Below are positions 26,101-38,241 of a DNA stretch of 64,000 bases, piece by piece. The first letter of the stretch is position 1; each line of letters opens with the position of its first letter. The stretch lies in the NCBI RefSeq assembly GCF_000524195.1, contig NW_020170410.1, positions 862,742 through 926,741 of the forward strand, given 5' to 3'. Source of the DNA: Echinococcus granulosus. Its lineage: Eukaryota; Platyhelminthes; Cestoda; Cyclophyllidea; Taeniidae. The notes under the pieces were generated by a model. The model saw nothing but the letters and a program-made list of their open reading frames with translations. It ran no database searches and was not told where the DNA came from. Made by a program: the position numbers and the translations under genes.

Positions 26101-27063
26101 AAAGGCATCTCATCTATCACTGCTAAGTAGTTTGCGTGACCCCGATGTCATAATGGCAGTAAATGCGAAGATTGACGCAAACGCTAACCACTAACCCACA
26201 AAATAAACAGACTAATGTATAAACACTTGGCTACATGGTCTGTAGTTTTTAAACTATGTTTGAGAATAAACGCATATAGGTAAAAATATGTAAAATCACT
26301 CACCCGTAAGCCCTGCCATGGAAGTTGACCTCTAAGAAAATACATAAATACATATCCCAGAGACTCAATATCATCGCGTCTTGACTGTTCATGGCCAGCA
26401 TGAGCGTTAATGCTCGCGTATCTGGCAGTACCGGTAAGATTCTTGTCATCCCGGAATGGTATATGCACCTTTGTGCGACTGTCTCTAAATGATGACACCA
26501 GTTTAGGCAATAGAAAAGCAAACCTGTATTTTTTGGCGAGGCCAAAGTCAACTAGAAATAGTCTGTTGCATCTTTGGCCAATTCCCATCAGGAAATTATC
26601 CGGTTTAATATCACGATGGATAAGATTTCTAGAGTGAACATATTCAACACGCCAGAGCATTTGCTCAGCCAGCATGAGAACTGTTTTCATGGTGAACCTT
26701 CGACCAACGTAGTTAAAGAGGTCTTCTAGACTTGGACCCAGGAGATCCATCACCAAGGCTCTGTAATCGTTCTTCATTCCATCAGAGCCGAACCAGTGTA
26801 TTCGAGGAACGGCAAAAGTGTTCTGTGAAATATGAGAAGTTGCAGTTATACAGTACCTGAAGAAGGCGATAGATCCTGCTTTCATAGACCAGTTGTGGAT
26901 GTCTGGCATTCATGGGTTCCAGTTTAACAGCAACCTCTTCACCATTAGCGATGTTTAGACCAAGATATATGTCGCCGAAAGATCCAGCCCCAATTTTCCG
27001 TATGAGCTTCCATCTCTTAGCAACAATAAAATCGTAGCGATTAGAAGGACCCAAGAGTTCCAT
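23200..27063 (-). CDS. CSNK1A1: Casein kinase 1 alpha
   Basis: This Ser/Thr kinase in animals primes beta-catenin and Ci/Gli for degradation and acts on many other substrates. Exons are 27063-26857, 26822-26524, 26484-26304 and 23709-23200, giving 398 residues. Visible motifs are the glycine loop [10 protein letters not shown] (24-33), Lys47 in VAVK, catalytic HRDIKPDN (138-145), DFG (161-163) and the CK1 signature [12 protein letters not shown] in place of APE. The sequence [16 protein letters not shown] and the YDWTLMKQK ending place it in the alpha class. ATG 27063 is the first after an in-frame TGA. Residues 310-398 form a Gly/Gln/Asn/Ala-rich tail, making it about 60 residues longer than human CK1 alpha. 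The first two introns are only 34 and 39 bases. The third is 2,594 bases (23710-26303) and holds no other gene. Confidence 0.97.
24335..24346 (+). repeat. Poly(C) tract, 12 C
   Basis: A run of 12 C lies within the long third intron of the kinase gene. It is G-rich in the transcript and prone to sequencing error. Confidence 0.9.
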
Positions 27064-27989
27064 TGCACTAAACTTTGACAATATTCAGGTACAGTCCACC
27101 TTGTGTAAGGACAAACCTACGACGCTGTTTTGAAGAGGCCAGATGGACATAACCTCCAGTAATTTAAACAATCACAAGGGCTGGTGAGCTCTTCAAAAAA
27201 ACACAAATAATGCGCGTATTACAAAATGCACTGTGCAGGTCACCCAAACAACCATTTTTAGATAATTCGATGCGATACAGACAGACAAACGGGATAAAAT
27301 CCACTGAATTGATTCTGGCGTATTAATTAACTCTTTATTTATCTGACTTGAATGAATAGACAGCTAGCTGCTCTTACTCTTTCTATTATTTAAAAATAAT
27401 TCAGATGCTACGCACTGGGCCTTTGTATGGCATTCTGCTCCTCACTAAGCATATTTAAAAGGAAAAATTCCTTGGCTTTGAAGTGTATTAGACCTATGAA
27501 AATGTGTTTGAGTCCACAAGAATTTAAAGTGGCTACAATCAATCTCCTTCCATTTTTTCAGCTAACAGTCAAAGTTCGGATTTCGCGTAGATAGTAGCAC
27601 CACGGTGGAACTGTTTATTCCACTTATTGATCACACGTTTTAAACCCATGTTCAGCATAAGTGGATGTTTTTAATCTTAATATTGTAACTTCCAATGAAT
27701 TATGCTTTTTTTAGTGTAACAGTGGTAGAATTTCAGCCCTGTAGCACTTCTTTTAAACACACAAACAGGCATCCAACTGCTTTCGTAGTTGTGTTGCGTG
27801 ACTTATTGACATGTAGGAATGATGTTGCTCTCGATTTTTGCTCGATTTCACTATTAGCCAAAGATCTGTACTAAAATTAACATACATGTAGTTTAAATTA
27901 GAGTTGTAATATGTGTTGTATTAATACATACAATTAGTAAATTTTGTCATGCCTTGTTATTAAGGTTACAAATACGGCTGTAGTACGGC
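27064..27989. other. Upstream flank of the CK1 gene
   Basis: AT-rich sequence between the kinase start and the first terminal-repeat element. It should hold the kinase 5' UTR and promoter, but I saw no diagnostic core promoter motif and no coding exon. Confidence 0.5.
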
Positions 27990-29170
27990 GGTTATTTAAC
28001 TCCTGACCATTTTTGACTTGCCCACTGTACCAAGCCGGGTGGGCTGACTTTCAGCCCACGCCAGTAGCCCTAATACCTTCTGCATGTCAAACATATGCAT
28101 CCTACCTGAGTATTCCGTCTCCTTTCGTCTTCTGAGAAGTCTTGGAACGCTGCATTGATGGTAACGGAAAGCGAACTTAATGCCGAAAAATATCTATCAA
28201 GATTCCCACTACTGTGTGACAAACTTTGTGGGGCGGAAGAAGTACCTATATTACGGATTGGGGAATCGGCGATGACCCTAAACAGAAGAACAAAATTGAC
28301 GTCAACTCTCGGCAACTAATTCGGCCCTTTGTTCTGCAGGAAAGTTATTAACAACTGAAGTGGCACTGGCCGTGAAGCATCTTGAATAGTTTCGTTGCAG
28401 ACTTTCTACACCGTTCCTGCATAAAGTTGTCGATAAACAGAACTCGCGATACCTCTTCCATTTCTCGACTAGATGGGTAGAGTCCAGATAGATGTGACTA
28501 GTAGTTCCGAAGTGAGAATAACTTGATAATGAGGAACAAACGCAAAACTTTTCCCTTACAAACCCGTGCAAAATCCCATCCATCTCTACCAAATCTACTT
28601 TTGGGCCAGTGTCCTTTTGTCTATCCATGGACACTCAAGATGGCCAGTACAATTCCCCGTTCCTGAACCCAGCTCCCAAACCGGACGAAATTCCTGATCC
28701 AGTCAAATTGCCAAGAGGGATCAGTGACGTTGCAGTCGTGTACCTCCCTAGCTGCATAAAAGTTTGGTGAGTGGCACGGTGCAATCGTGAGTGTTTCCTC
28801 ACAACACCGACAACGTTGTGATTGTTGACGTGGGAGGTTGACCGAGGGGAGCGCCGAAGACGCCTCTCAAAAGAGGAGAGGGGCTATGTGATACGATGGC
28901 CGCTTAAAGCTTGGTTTTGGTAAAGGGCTGCTTTTGACTTGGCCGTTGTATCACGCCGGGTGGGCTGGCCTTCAGGCTATGCCAGTTGCCCAAATACCTT
29001 CTGCATGTCGAATAAGTGTATTCGGCCCGAGAATTGTCTTCTCTCGTCTTTAAGGAAATCTCGAAACATCACAGCTGCTGCCCTGAAAAATTGCAGGGAA
29101 GTAGAACAATACGCAGTGGCTAGTAATTAAGGAAGGAGATTTTGATTCCTGAATCATGGACAACTAATCA
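27990..29170 (+). mobile_element. Decayed terminal-repeat element, copy A
   Basis: A segment at about 28011-28190 recurs diverged at about 28931-29105. Shared blocks include gccgggtgggctg, then taccttctgcatgtc, then a gtctt..gaaa block followed by an imperfect cgctgc. The internal part of about 600 bases matches the internal parts of the elements at 36 and 40 kb (blocks such as gttattaac, gcgatacctc, gttgaccgaggggagcgcc). Direct terminal repeats around a short non-coding interior fit a TRIM-type LTR element, a kind reported from taeniid tapeworms. No transposase or reverse transcriptase is encoded. It sits between the divergent CK1 and WBP2 genes. Boundaries are approximate. Confidence 0.6.
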
Positions 29171-29510
29171 GATTTGAAGCTGATCCACAGCTGATTTTTG
29201 CAAGCTAGATCTTGTGACCACATTGGCTAATGAACGTGGTTACAAACTTTTTTGCTTCAAGTAAAAGCGTTTTTTTGAACATGTAAAGTTAATCTGTTCG
29301 CATCTTGATGTGAACAAATATTTTTCAACGTTTTGCACATTATTTTGCAGTTATCATTTTTGTATTTAAAAAACATTTTAAATTTATTCAATGTTTGTGG
29401 TGTGCATTTGAGGTTTTATTCAACATATTGTTTGTTTTTCTGTTCTGACGACACGTAACCGTTTTCGTTTTAGTGTTTTATGTTTTGGTCCGTATTCCGT
29501 GTTGGCTGCC
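29171..29510 (+). other. WBP2 5' flank and probable 5' UTR
   Basis: T-rich sequence directly upstream of the WBP2 start codon. No coding exon or recognisable promoter motif was seen. A trans-splice acceptor is possible in flatworms, but no spliced-leader sequence is present. Confidence 0.4.
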
Positions 29511-31904
29511 ATGTCAATTAATACAGCTCACACACAAGATGGATTAGGAGTAGTTCTCTTTTACGGAGAAAGGTGAGGCGTCTCTCTCTCCCATCCTTTT
29601 CTCAGACTTCTTATTACATATGATGGATGTAAGCTTACACTTTCCGGTTCGGGCCAGCAGCCTAATGGGAGGTACTCAGGAACCGCGTATCTTACATCAC
29701 ATCGAGTAACTGAATCCTTGTTCACTTACAATTTAGGTGATATTCCTCTCCAAAGATAAAAGTCCGACACTTAATTCACTGAGCATGGCCTTCATCTATA
29801 TGAGACGTGTAGCAATCAAGCAGCCAACGTTTGGACCCAACCACATTGAAGGTTTTGTGTTGTCTGAATCAGGCCAGTGGGCGGTAAGCTGACACCTAAC
29901 TGGACGATGAATTCCGTTGCCACAGGTATTGGTTTTCTGATTTCCTATGTTTACAGGGTGAGATGCCCTTTAAGTTAGCGTTCAACCATGGAGGAGCAAT
30001 TGAATTTGGAAAGAGCCTTCTTGAGCTCGGTACTCGAGCTTCCAAACTACAGAACTCATACGAGACTCCCGTTGCCCCACCACTCTGCGAAATTTACGCC
30101 TGTCCTCCTCCGGCCTACACGCCTTTCGTGAACGACCCCTACTACAACTCATTTATGCAGGTGCATCCTTCTTTCTCTCCGCCACCAGGTTAGATTGGGC
30201 TTTATACATACTTCTGCGTGGGAATCTCTAAAACCCATATCCTTCTCTTTTCCTCCTAGTTGAGTTTCTGTATCAGACGAACTCTCCACCGCCCTATCCC
30301 GGCGCTGTTCCTCCGCCTTACACACCGAATCCGGGTCCACCGCCACCATACACAGCGACTGCGGCGAGTCCGATGCCGCCTTACCCAGTCGGCGGCCCGC
30401 CACCTGGTATGTTTGATTACTTCAGGAGGTGGACCTAGTGCGTCTCCAAACTTGGTGAAGATGAAAACATCGGCTTCAGAGTGTGGAATAGGGGACAAAG
30501 AGTTGGTGTGTAGGGTCGTTTTGGCGCTCACGTACTAGCTTATGATCTTGCCACTTTACTAGATCTTTATAGGCTCTCAGAATATTCCTCACCCAATGAG
30601 CAAACCTTAAATTGACGAGCTGGAGTCGTATGTCATACTACGCTTCTTTATCGTTCCGAACTATTTAATGTAATTTTCTATCAGTGACTTCAGCGCGATC
30701 TATTTTAGCAAATATCGTACCGGTGCTTTTTTTCAACGTCTTCGATCAGTTGCCACCTAGATATTGTGTTTTTGGTTGTGATTTCAAAATCCTACAAGTT
30801 CTGATATATTTGGTAGCCATTACCCTGTAGTATTTGGTGTGGCAAGTACTTTTGCTTAGAAACAACAAAAATGTTGGTTTGCATTGCTGTCTTGTGCGTG
30901 CATTTGATAATGCATTACCTCTTGACTATTTGCAGGTGACTGTAATTGACTTCTGTGGTATGTGTCGAGCTAGATATTGTAGTGGTTGCTGTTGTTACTG
31001 TGTATGACCCTTCACACTAGTTGTCATGATTATTTCACGAGCATCTCGAATGCACTCGTCACATAGCTATTTGTAAAATAATAGCAGACTGTAAATGATG
31101 GTAATAGTTTCATTAATTGGCCGGTTTTTTGTCGATAAATGCACTTAAACTAGCCATGTTAGATTTCAAATTGCATCCATCTAACACGTTGATGAGTAGG
31201 AGGCGGTTTTATTGATAGCATACTTTTACAAATAACGTATTTATGCCATTTGCGTACGCTAATCTCTTCGAATCGGGTAAATTTAACTTTTTTTCGGTGA
31301 GCATAGCTGAAGTACCAATCTACAAGTTAGGGCTATTTGAATATTGGATGAAACCGAGTTGTTGACTATTTAACTTCCAATGTGTCTTTCCGCCAGACTA
31401 TTGGGCTTTTGGTCAGATTATTATGGTTTTATTTGCGGATTATTTTATTTTTCTTCCATCTATTACACTGACCAAATGAAGGAAATGAGCTGTAATATCT
31501 CCGCTTTTCGTGTGATATTAATGCCCCCTTTTTATGATCTTGCGGAATTCTGTTTTGATAATCTAAGTCAGTATCTTTTCAATCCAGAAAAAGGAGGATT
31601 CCATTTCCTACCACACTTCGCTACGGGAGCCAGTTTACCTATTACCGTTTACCAAAAAGCACATATACGGTCTTGCTCTTTAAATGGGCTTAGTCTTGAA
31701 CCCCGATTAAATGAAACTTGTGTGCTGATGATGCATGTATCCTTCCATGGCGCTACCCTCTCAAAAGTGGCCATCATTCAATTTCGCTCCTTTTTAGTTA
31801 ACACCGGGTATTACTATCCATCTGATCCCAATACCTTCTACGCTCCACCCTACAGTCAGGCGTCCGCACCTCCCATGGAACCGGAAGATAAGAAGAATCT
31901 TTGA
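29511..31904 (+). CDS. WBP2: WW domain-binding protein 2 (PH-GRAM plus PPxY tail)
   Basis: This adaptor binds WW-domain proteins such as YAP/TAZ and NEDD4-type ligases and acts as a transcriptional co-activator in animals. Exons are 29511-29572, 29606-29705, 29737-29883, 29957-30188, 30260-30406 and 31798-31904, giving 264 residues (human WBP2 has 261). All phases agree. The GRAM-like domain occupies about residues 20-130, with family blocks GTAYLTSHRVIFLSKDK, VAIKQPTFGPNHI and NHGGAIEFG. PPxY motifs lie at 154-157 (PPAY), 190-193, 198-201 and 208-211. The C-terminal PEDKK also matches the vertebrate protein. The first introns are short (33, 31, 73 and 71 bases) and the last is 1,391 bases. 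Transcription is divergent from the kinase gene 2.4 kb away. Confidence 0.96.
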
Positions 31905-33545
31905 TTTGTGTCGAGCCCCGCTTTCATCATTAGAATTATTAATACTTGACATTCCTGTTTAATTTGCTAATTTTTCCTTCCGGTAAATTCTCGTCTCCTT
32001 TCACGCGTTGCTGATTGTTGCTTGTTTACTGGGAAGCGAAACCTGGCTGTGTCATTTGCAGTGAAAAGCTTTCGCCATGAAATTGTTTTACGCCGCACGG
32101 GATTTCTCACTTTAAATGTTTTTCATTTAAAAACCGTTTGCGAGCTGCTCTCCTTCACAGGAGTCTTCATTTTGTCCTTGTAACAAGCAACTATTGAAGC
32201 GAAAATCGGTGTGTTGATCAGCAATAGCAGTGTGATGGAGGGCATTATAATGAAGAGGAAACTATTTCAGGTCTTTAACGATGTGGGGGTTCTGATGAAA
32301 CTTATTGAAACGCAGGGAAGGCGGAGCGAGTTTAATCTCTCGACGGTAATCAAGGCCTCGTCAAAAATGTCCCATCTGCAGATATGTCGTTCTTGCGTCA
32401 AGGTAGGTGAAACTGTTGCAAAATTATCTTTTAAAAAGGCAGTGGTCGGTTAGGAAAGTCCACTCAAACTGCCGTCTCCTATGGTTAAACTCAGCAAAAT
32501 CAAGTCGAGCTGTTCTAACTTTGAGGTTTCAGAACCGAATTAGCTAGAACTAGTAACTTGCTCAGATTCTCATTTTTTAGAGAGCGCTTTTGTTGGCCTA
32601 ATTTGTAGTGGGAATCTAGTAAAATTTTCAAACAGATATAACCAGCTTGAACAAATCTCTTTCCAAGGAGTGAATATTCGCAAGCACTATGGCGATTGAC
32701 GACGATCACAAATGTTATGATTGGCACTAACCATTACGGAACCAATGCAACAACTGGCCTTACTCGAAGGCATTACAGGTGGCTGCATATGCCTTCTGCA
32801 CAACCGTTGTTGATTCTAACTCTCCTTGATTCACCTTGCAATGTAACCAATTTCCTATTCTCTGGAAACGGCTAACAACAGCTAGAACATTCATCTGTTC
32901 TATCATGCAGTTGTGATCCGGTGTATGTCTAAAGAAGTTATCTAATTAATGGTCTGGAAGAAATTGCTGTAGCCGCATGGAAAAAATTAAGCTACATGAT
33001 CATAATAAGAAGAGAAGCACGTGATTCTTCCTGCTCCAAGCATTGCCTTTGCAGTTCTGAGTTGCCACAGCTCTCTGCGTTAAATTCCGCAATAGTCGTG
33101 GGCGACTTTGAAAAGACCCACGAGAAAGAAGTACAGATGGTTTTATGAATTTGCATCACGGTGAGAATGTTCCTAATCGCATGTAGAATTCGTTGTTAAA
33201 TGTCTGTCGTTGGGTGGTTCATTTGTGAAGTAGTGGCACAGCCTGGACAATACTTGGCAGTAGAATGCTTCCGAACATTTACACTTCATTTGTGTTCCGT
33301 TTATCACCATTTTGGCTATTGAATGATCTACTTGATGCAAACCCAACTTCTAGTGATACCAGACGATACCGGTTGTTCAAGATTTCTCCTTCCCTGGGGA
33401 TGAAGTAATGTCTGCTTTGTCCAAGTCTCTGTAATTCATTGAACTTAGTTTTTGATCTCCACAATGAATTTAGGCACTAACGGCCAACTTTGTTGGCGAT
33501 GCATGGGCCATGGCTAGTGAACAAGGGATGATTTTCGTTACTTTG
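31905..33545. other. Intergenic, downstream of WBP2
   Basis: No supported gene. An open frame at 32211-32453 (plus, 80 codons) has no recognised domain or clear splice context. The first part should hold the WBP2 3' UTR. Confidence 0.5.
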
Positions 33546-33690
33546 TTTGTTTAACTCCTCGTTTTATTGACGCAGATACTTAATGCCCCAGCATTGTACT
33601 TCTGCTAGGCGGCGTAGTCTCCGAGTTATGCCAATAGCCTCTCAACCCTTCTGCAAGACCTCGGGCGCTACAAAATAAATCCAGTTGAAA
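33546..33690 (+). mobile_element. Solo terminal-repeat fragment of the same element family
   Basis: This short stretch matches only the terminal part of the elements at 28 and 36 kb: tttaactcct near 33550, then cttctgctaggcggcgtag, tgccaatagcc, cccttctgca and gggcgctac. No internal region follows. It could be a solo terminal repeat left by recombination, or a truncated copy. Confidence 0.45.
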
Positions 33691-36150
33691 ATAGACCAAT
33701 CTTTCATGAGTCGCATCAAAATGATTTTAAATATAATATTAAGCAATCTCAATAGTGGATTTAGCGGTGAGGGACAAATTTCTAGCGCTTCTGCTTCATA
33801 AAATAATCATTTACTTAGCCACGGCAATAATTAGTGACATTGATGAAATTGGTTGTCGAACTAAATACGTAAAGTAGTGACAAGCAGGGAATCGCAGAGG
33901 TTTGCTGTCTAAATTCAGATTATGAAATTCGTGGAAATATCTAGCGTTCGCGGCCAGATTGCAAAAAGGTGACTTGATTAAATAGTAGTAATAAACAGAA
34001 ACTAAAAAGCGAGCCTAAAGCTTCTGCTATCTGGGCTGCTGACTTCCTTTCGAGTTTAATCACCGTTGTCGAAGTTTTGGTAGCTAAAAGATCTACTGGA
34101 ATGTTTTTGCGTTCAATGTTTGATAGCAAATTCTCAGAGGAAGATCTGCAGTGCCCCGAGTCACTCCTGAGAACAAAAAGAGGCGCAATTCTTGGGCTAG
34201 TGGCGTGTCCTGGACGCCGTGCTCCTCAGTAGAAGAACAATCGTGGTGCTTTAAGTGTCCTCAAAACCGGGAGGAAGAGTTAAACAAATAATTTAGGTAT
34301 TACAAATTAACAGTCACAATCCAAGTGCTCCATCGTTATAACATGATATCAACTATCATAGTTATTTGACCGACTCAACTACTGTCTGCCAGATAAAAAA
34401 ATTGGATTATCCTCAAACCAGAAACAGCCTACATTGCTTTCATCCCAATTTATCTGTTTGAGACGCGATTTATTTCAGCTTTTGACTATAACTTGACAAA
34501 TAACATGCGAAGTTCGATTAAAAAAACGGGGCGTCACATATATGTGACAGCCATCTTTAACAACAATCTCTGAGAATTAAAAATTTGCAAGGCTAATAAT
34601 TCTTTTCATAACCATTTCAAATCCTACTGCGATGCTTTAGATGAAAAGGAACTAAAAATCAAAAGCTGAACACTTATTCTAGTAAAGATGCCCTTTTAAT
34701 GGTACGTAGTGGACGGTCACGAATTTATGCAAATTAAATCGCTATTAAACTGACTTCTAACGTGGTGGAGGTGGTAGCCTCTGGGCGTAACTTTGACGTA
34801 AGAGAAGTATTTGGCATCTTCATGCATTGTGGTTGCGAACTGAATCCTTATTTTTTTTGACGGTCTAATACCAAAGTTATTAAAATGGAGTGGACGTATT
34901 CATTGTCTCCCCCCCCCCCCCCCCATTACAATAGCATAGAGCCCCAACCTCACCTTTCATGCCAAAATTTCGGATTTGTAATTAAGGCACTGTTTACAAC
35001 TAAACCATTGATATGGATAGTAAAAAGCACTGTTATAAGATACTTTTGATATGCCCATGGGTGAGGGCAAATGAAATGCCGAAATGGCGGGTTAGTTTCA
35101 TGACCTGACCTCATGTGCCCTTGTCGCCTGGATCCTATGGGTGAGTCAGCAAGAGATGTGACTTGCGTGTAAATACTTGACCAGTAGAGACCCCCTGACC
35201 CCCACATTCGAGCTACGTTCCAAGTCTGGATCATCCGGTCAGCTGATCGACCTCGGGCTAAGAATGATCGCCTAAAGTGCAGTCGACGCAATTTCAGCCA
35301 ATTAGGAGGGACTGGGGGGAGGTGGTTTCTAAGTTGTTTACGAAAATATTCACGAAATTGAAAAATTGTAGATACTTGAACAAAAAATTTTTCTGGTAAT
35401 ACAGGCGTCCCTGCTAGTGAGACTGGTGTTTCCGGAAATTTTGAAGATCCCCTCTGGGTTCCAATATTTTATGCAAAAGTCGCTGTGTTTGAAAGAAATG
35501 TGTGGCGCTTTAGTTTAAAATTATTCAAACCACATAAAAAATTTATTGTTAAAAGACTTGTTTTCACTGGGTAATTGCTGTGGCTACAGCTGAGTCGTAT
35601 TACCACTTTAAAAAATACCTATGTCAAGGGATTTAAGGGAAAATTACTACTATTCCACGTCTTTTGATCGAGAATGCCTGTAAATCAAAGAGGACTGACA
35701 ACTAGTAGCCTATCACCAATGTTCTGTATCATACAGGAAGTCGGAATAGGCGAAAGAGGTAATTGGCAGGGTAAGCAACTCCAGTTTCCTAAGCTCCCTA
35801 GGAGAATGTAAACTCATTTGTCTACTGCATAGGTATTTTCAGATAGGGAAAGTTCACTTCTAATTTTAACCAACCGACATACCTGACTTAGATTACATTA
35901 AAAACAATGGAGTTGAAATAATTTCAGGTGGGCAGTATCAGAAACATTCATTTATGTATTTCGCTCCTATCGGAACCCACGCTAGACCAAGGAAGATTGC
36001 CTTAAAAAAAAAAACTTAGTAGCGCCATTTTGGCATAGTCACTTCAGCGATCCATCCCAAAAGCACGTCTGCTATTTCTTTAAGGCAATCACAATGAGAG
36101 AATGTAGTGTGATACTTTGATTGCATTGGTTTTACGGGCACCTAAGCTTC
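33691..36150. other. Intergenic; includes a 16-C tract
   Basis: AT-rich non-coding sequence with a C16 run at 34909-34924. The 113-codon frame at 34950-35291 (minus) has no recognisable domain. The patch 35040-35300 is less AT-rich than its surroundings and may be an old repeat, but it does not recur in the window. Confidence 0.5.
34909..34924 (+). repeat. Poly(C) tract, 16 C
   Basis: An uninterrupted run of 16 C. Its complement is a G-run. It is a site prone to length error in sequencing. Confidence 0.92.
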
Positions 36151-37180
36151 CACCTTGGTACCTCTGCTGGGCGGCATGGCCTCCGGGTCAAGCCAGTAGA
36201 CCCCAGCCCCAGCCCCTCCGTACGCTGGTGATACATACTCTGCCAAAGCATAATGCCTTCTTTAGTCTTCAGGGCAGTCTTGGGGCGCTATATTGGTGGC
36301 AACGGAAAGCGAATCAGATTCTAAGGGACCACTACGCTGCTTACTACTGTGGAAGACTAAACATCAACGTGACGGAAGGAGGGTATATGGCATGGATGGG
36401 AGAATCTGTGACGACCTCCAACAGAAGGACCGAAAATAATGTTCACCTTTGACAACCACCCCAGTCCCGTATTTAGCAGGAATGCTATTAACTAGCTGGT
36501 GAGCCATTTTGAAAAATTTGTTACCTTACCGTCTAACGGTACTTGTATGAAGTTGTCTACTAAGTGAGCACGAGATACCTCCTCCACCTCCCTGCCAGCT
36601 GGATAGAACTCAGAGATATGACCGCGCAGCAATAAAGCTATAACAAAATGGGAAAGGGGGACAGATGCGAATCCCAGCCCCACGAAGTCGTTTTAAAACC
36701 CGTCTTTGATTAAATGGCTCGGCTTTCAGGCCAGTGTTTTTACGACTAGCGATAGTCATACGATAGGGGTAGCTAACTCTCAAAAGGACGAAACTCTAGA
36801 TTTAGTGGAATTGCCACGATGGATTAGTGGTGCTGTAGTCGCATATCCTCCCATTTGCCCGCAAATTGGATGACTGAAGCGGTTGGTTCGTAGGTGATTT
36901 TCCTCACAGAGCCAACGAGGGAAGTTGACCAAGCAAAGCGCCGGGGACGACGCTCAGACTGAAGGAAGGGGGGTAGATATGTAAAATATGACTGTTGATT
37001 TAAGGCTGTGTGACGGATTCAGGAGCTCTTAAGGCTCTGCTTTTGGGCTTTCGCTGAGCGGAATGTCTCCGGGCCATATCAGCGAACCCCCAGTCGACGA
37101 TGCACATTCTGTCTTCAGGAAAGACTTGGGGCTCTGCAGTCATCACCTGACAACAGAAGCCAACGACGCATTCAATTAGA
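36151..37180 (+). mobile_element. Decayed terminal-repeat element, copy C
   Basis: Terminal repeats lie at about 36151-36320 (cctctgctgggcggcatgg, cttcagggcagtcttggggcgct) and about 37041-37170 (gctgagcggaatg, cttcaggaaagacttggggctct). The interior aligns with copy A: ggaatgctattaac, gcacgagatacctcctcc, aggccagtgttttt and gttgaccaagcaaagcgcc. The 111-codon frame at 36117-36452 lies on this element and is not a gene. The orientation is the same as the other copies. Confidence 0.6.
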
Positions 37181-38241
37181 TGTGTTAGCTTTGCAAATGA
37201 AGCCAAGTTCAACAAAGTAGATTTATTCATTCACGACCTTCCGTCAGATTCTGCAATACGTGACTGTCGCATAAACAGAGACATTAAGAGGAAAAATAGC
37301 AACCAAAACTGGTGTATGCAAGACCAGGATCCATATTTGTGCATAAAACTTTGCCAATAACGAATATTTTATTTAAGTTAAAGTACTTCAAAATACATTT
37401 ATCAAAATTTTTTCATAACGTATTTGGCGACTAGTTTCTTCGATAAGGGGCACAACAAAAGACTACACTTGTGTTTTAACAAATTCTGACCTTGGTAATG
37501 GACTTACAGAGTAAAAAACAGACTTTATGACTTAAATATGCGTAGAGTATCGAATTCCAAGATTTTCACTGTAAAACATGGGACTTTTGGAATGTGTATT
37601 CTATCATTGTATTCTAACAGGCGTTTGCTATTGTTTATTTGTTGAAATCGTAAGGGATTGTGCTATTCCCGGCATTTGGGTCGATATGACCACCTGTTGC
37701 GACATCTTGAACGTCACAGTTTATTTCAATACCTTTTCACCAATGCATCCTCGGTGCCGGTTTGAGTGACCACACGACCATCGAACGGAGGAGGTAAACA
37801 GGCAAAGGCACAGAGGACAATACTTTAGCACCCACACACCCTTATTGGTGCCTCTTGGCTCCACCTCACCCACCTATGCCTTTTTAAAAGTTTTAACATG
37901 TTTGCATCCTAGCGCTACTTAAACTCCATAAGTAAGTGGCATCTTTAGACTCAACGTTTTCCTAACATTTAATGGCAGAATGTTTTGTAAAACTTCGAGG
38001 GCAACTAAATAATGACATCTTTATCGTCCCAGTTTTTTTTTCTTATTCACTGACCCCTAACTTTTACTTCAAAAAGCTGTCTGCCAGAGTCTAGTGTGAC
38101 TCGACTTTGAAAGCATACAAATGTCATATTTCTAGTTCAGCTACAACAAGAAAGGGAGTAGAATGCACGTTTAAAATATAAAAGGTCCAAAATGCGCAAA
38201 CAAAGTGACTAGAAGAGAGTCAGTGGCAGCGCAGTCATCGC
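37181..38241. other. Intergenic, downstream of MOB2
   Basis: AT-rich with no supported gene. It should contain the MOB2 3' UTR next to 38241. The 63-codon plus-strand frame at 37578-37769 has no recognised domain. Confidence 0.5.

Noticed and set aside
26857..27081. A longer CK1 start at 27081
   Set aside because: That codon is TTG. The first ATG is at 27063, shortly after an in-frame stop.
31380..31904. A 174-codon plus-strand frame
   Set aside because: Only its last 35 codons are real coding sequence (WBP2 exon 31798-31904). The rest is intron in the same open frame.
32211..32453. An 80-codon plus-strand frame downstream of WBP2
   Set aside because: It has somewhat protein-like composition, but no known family, no polyadenylation signal and no splice partner.
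34950..35291. A 113-codon minus-strand frame
   Set aside because: No recognisable motif, and composition like old repeat DNA. No splice or polyadenylation context.
36117..36452. A 111-codon plus-strand frame
   Set aside because: It lies on the terminal repeat and interior of mobile element C and is not conserved in the other copies.
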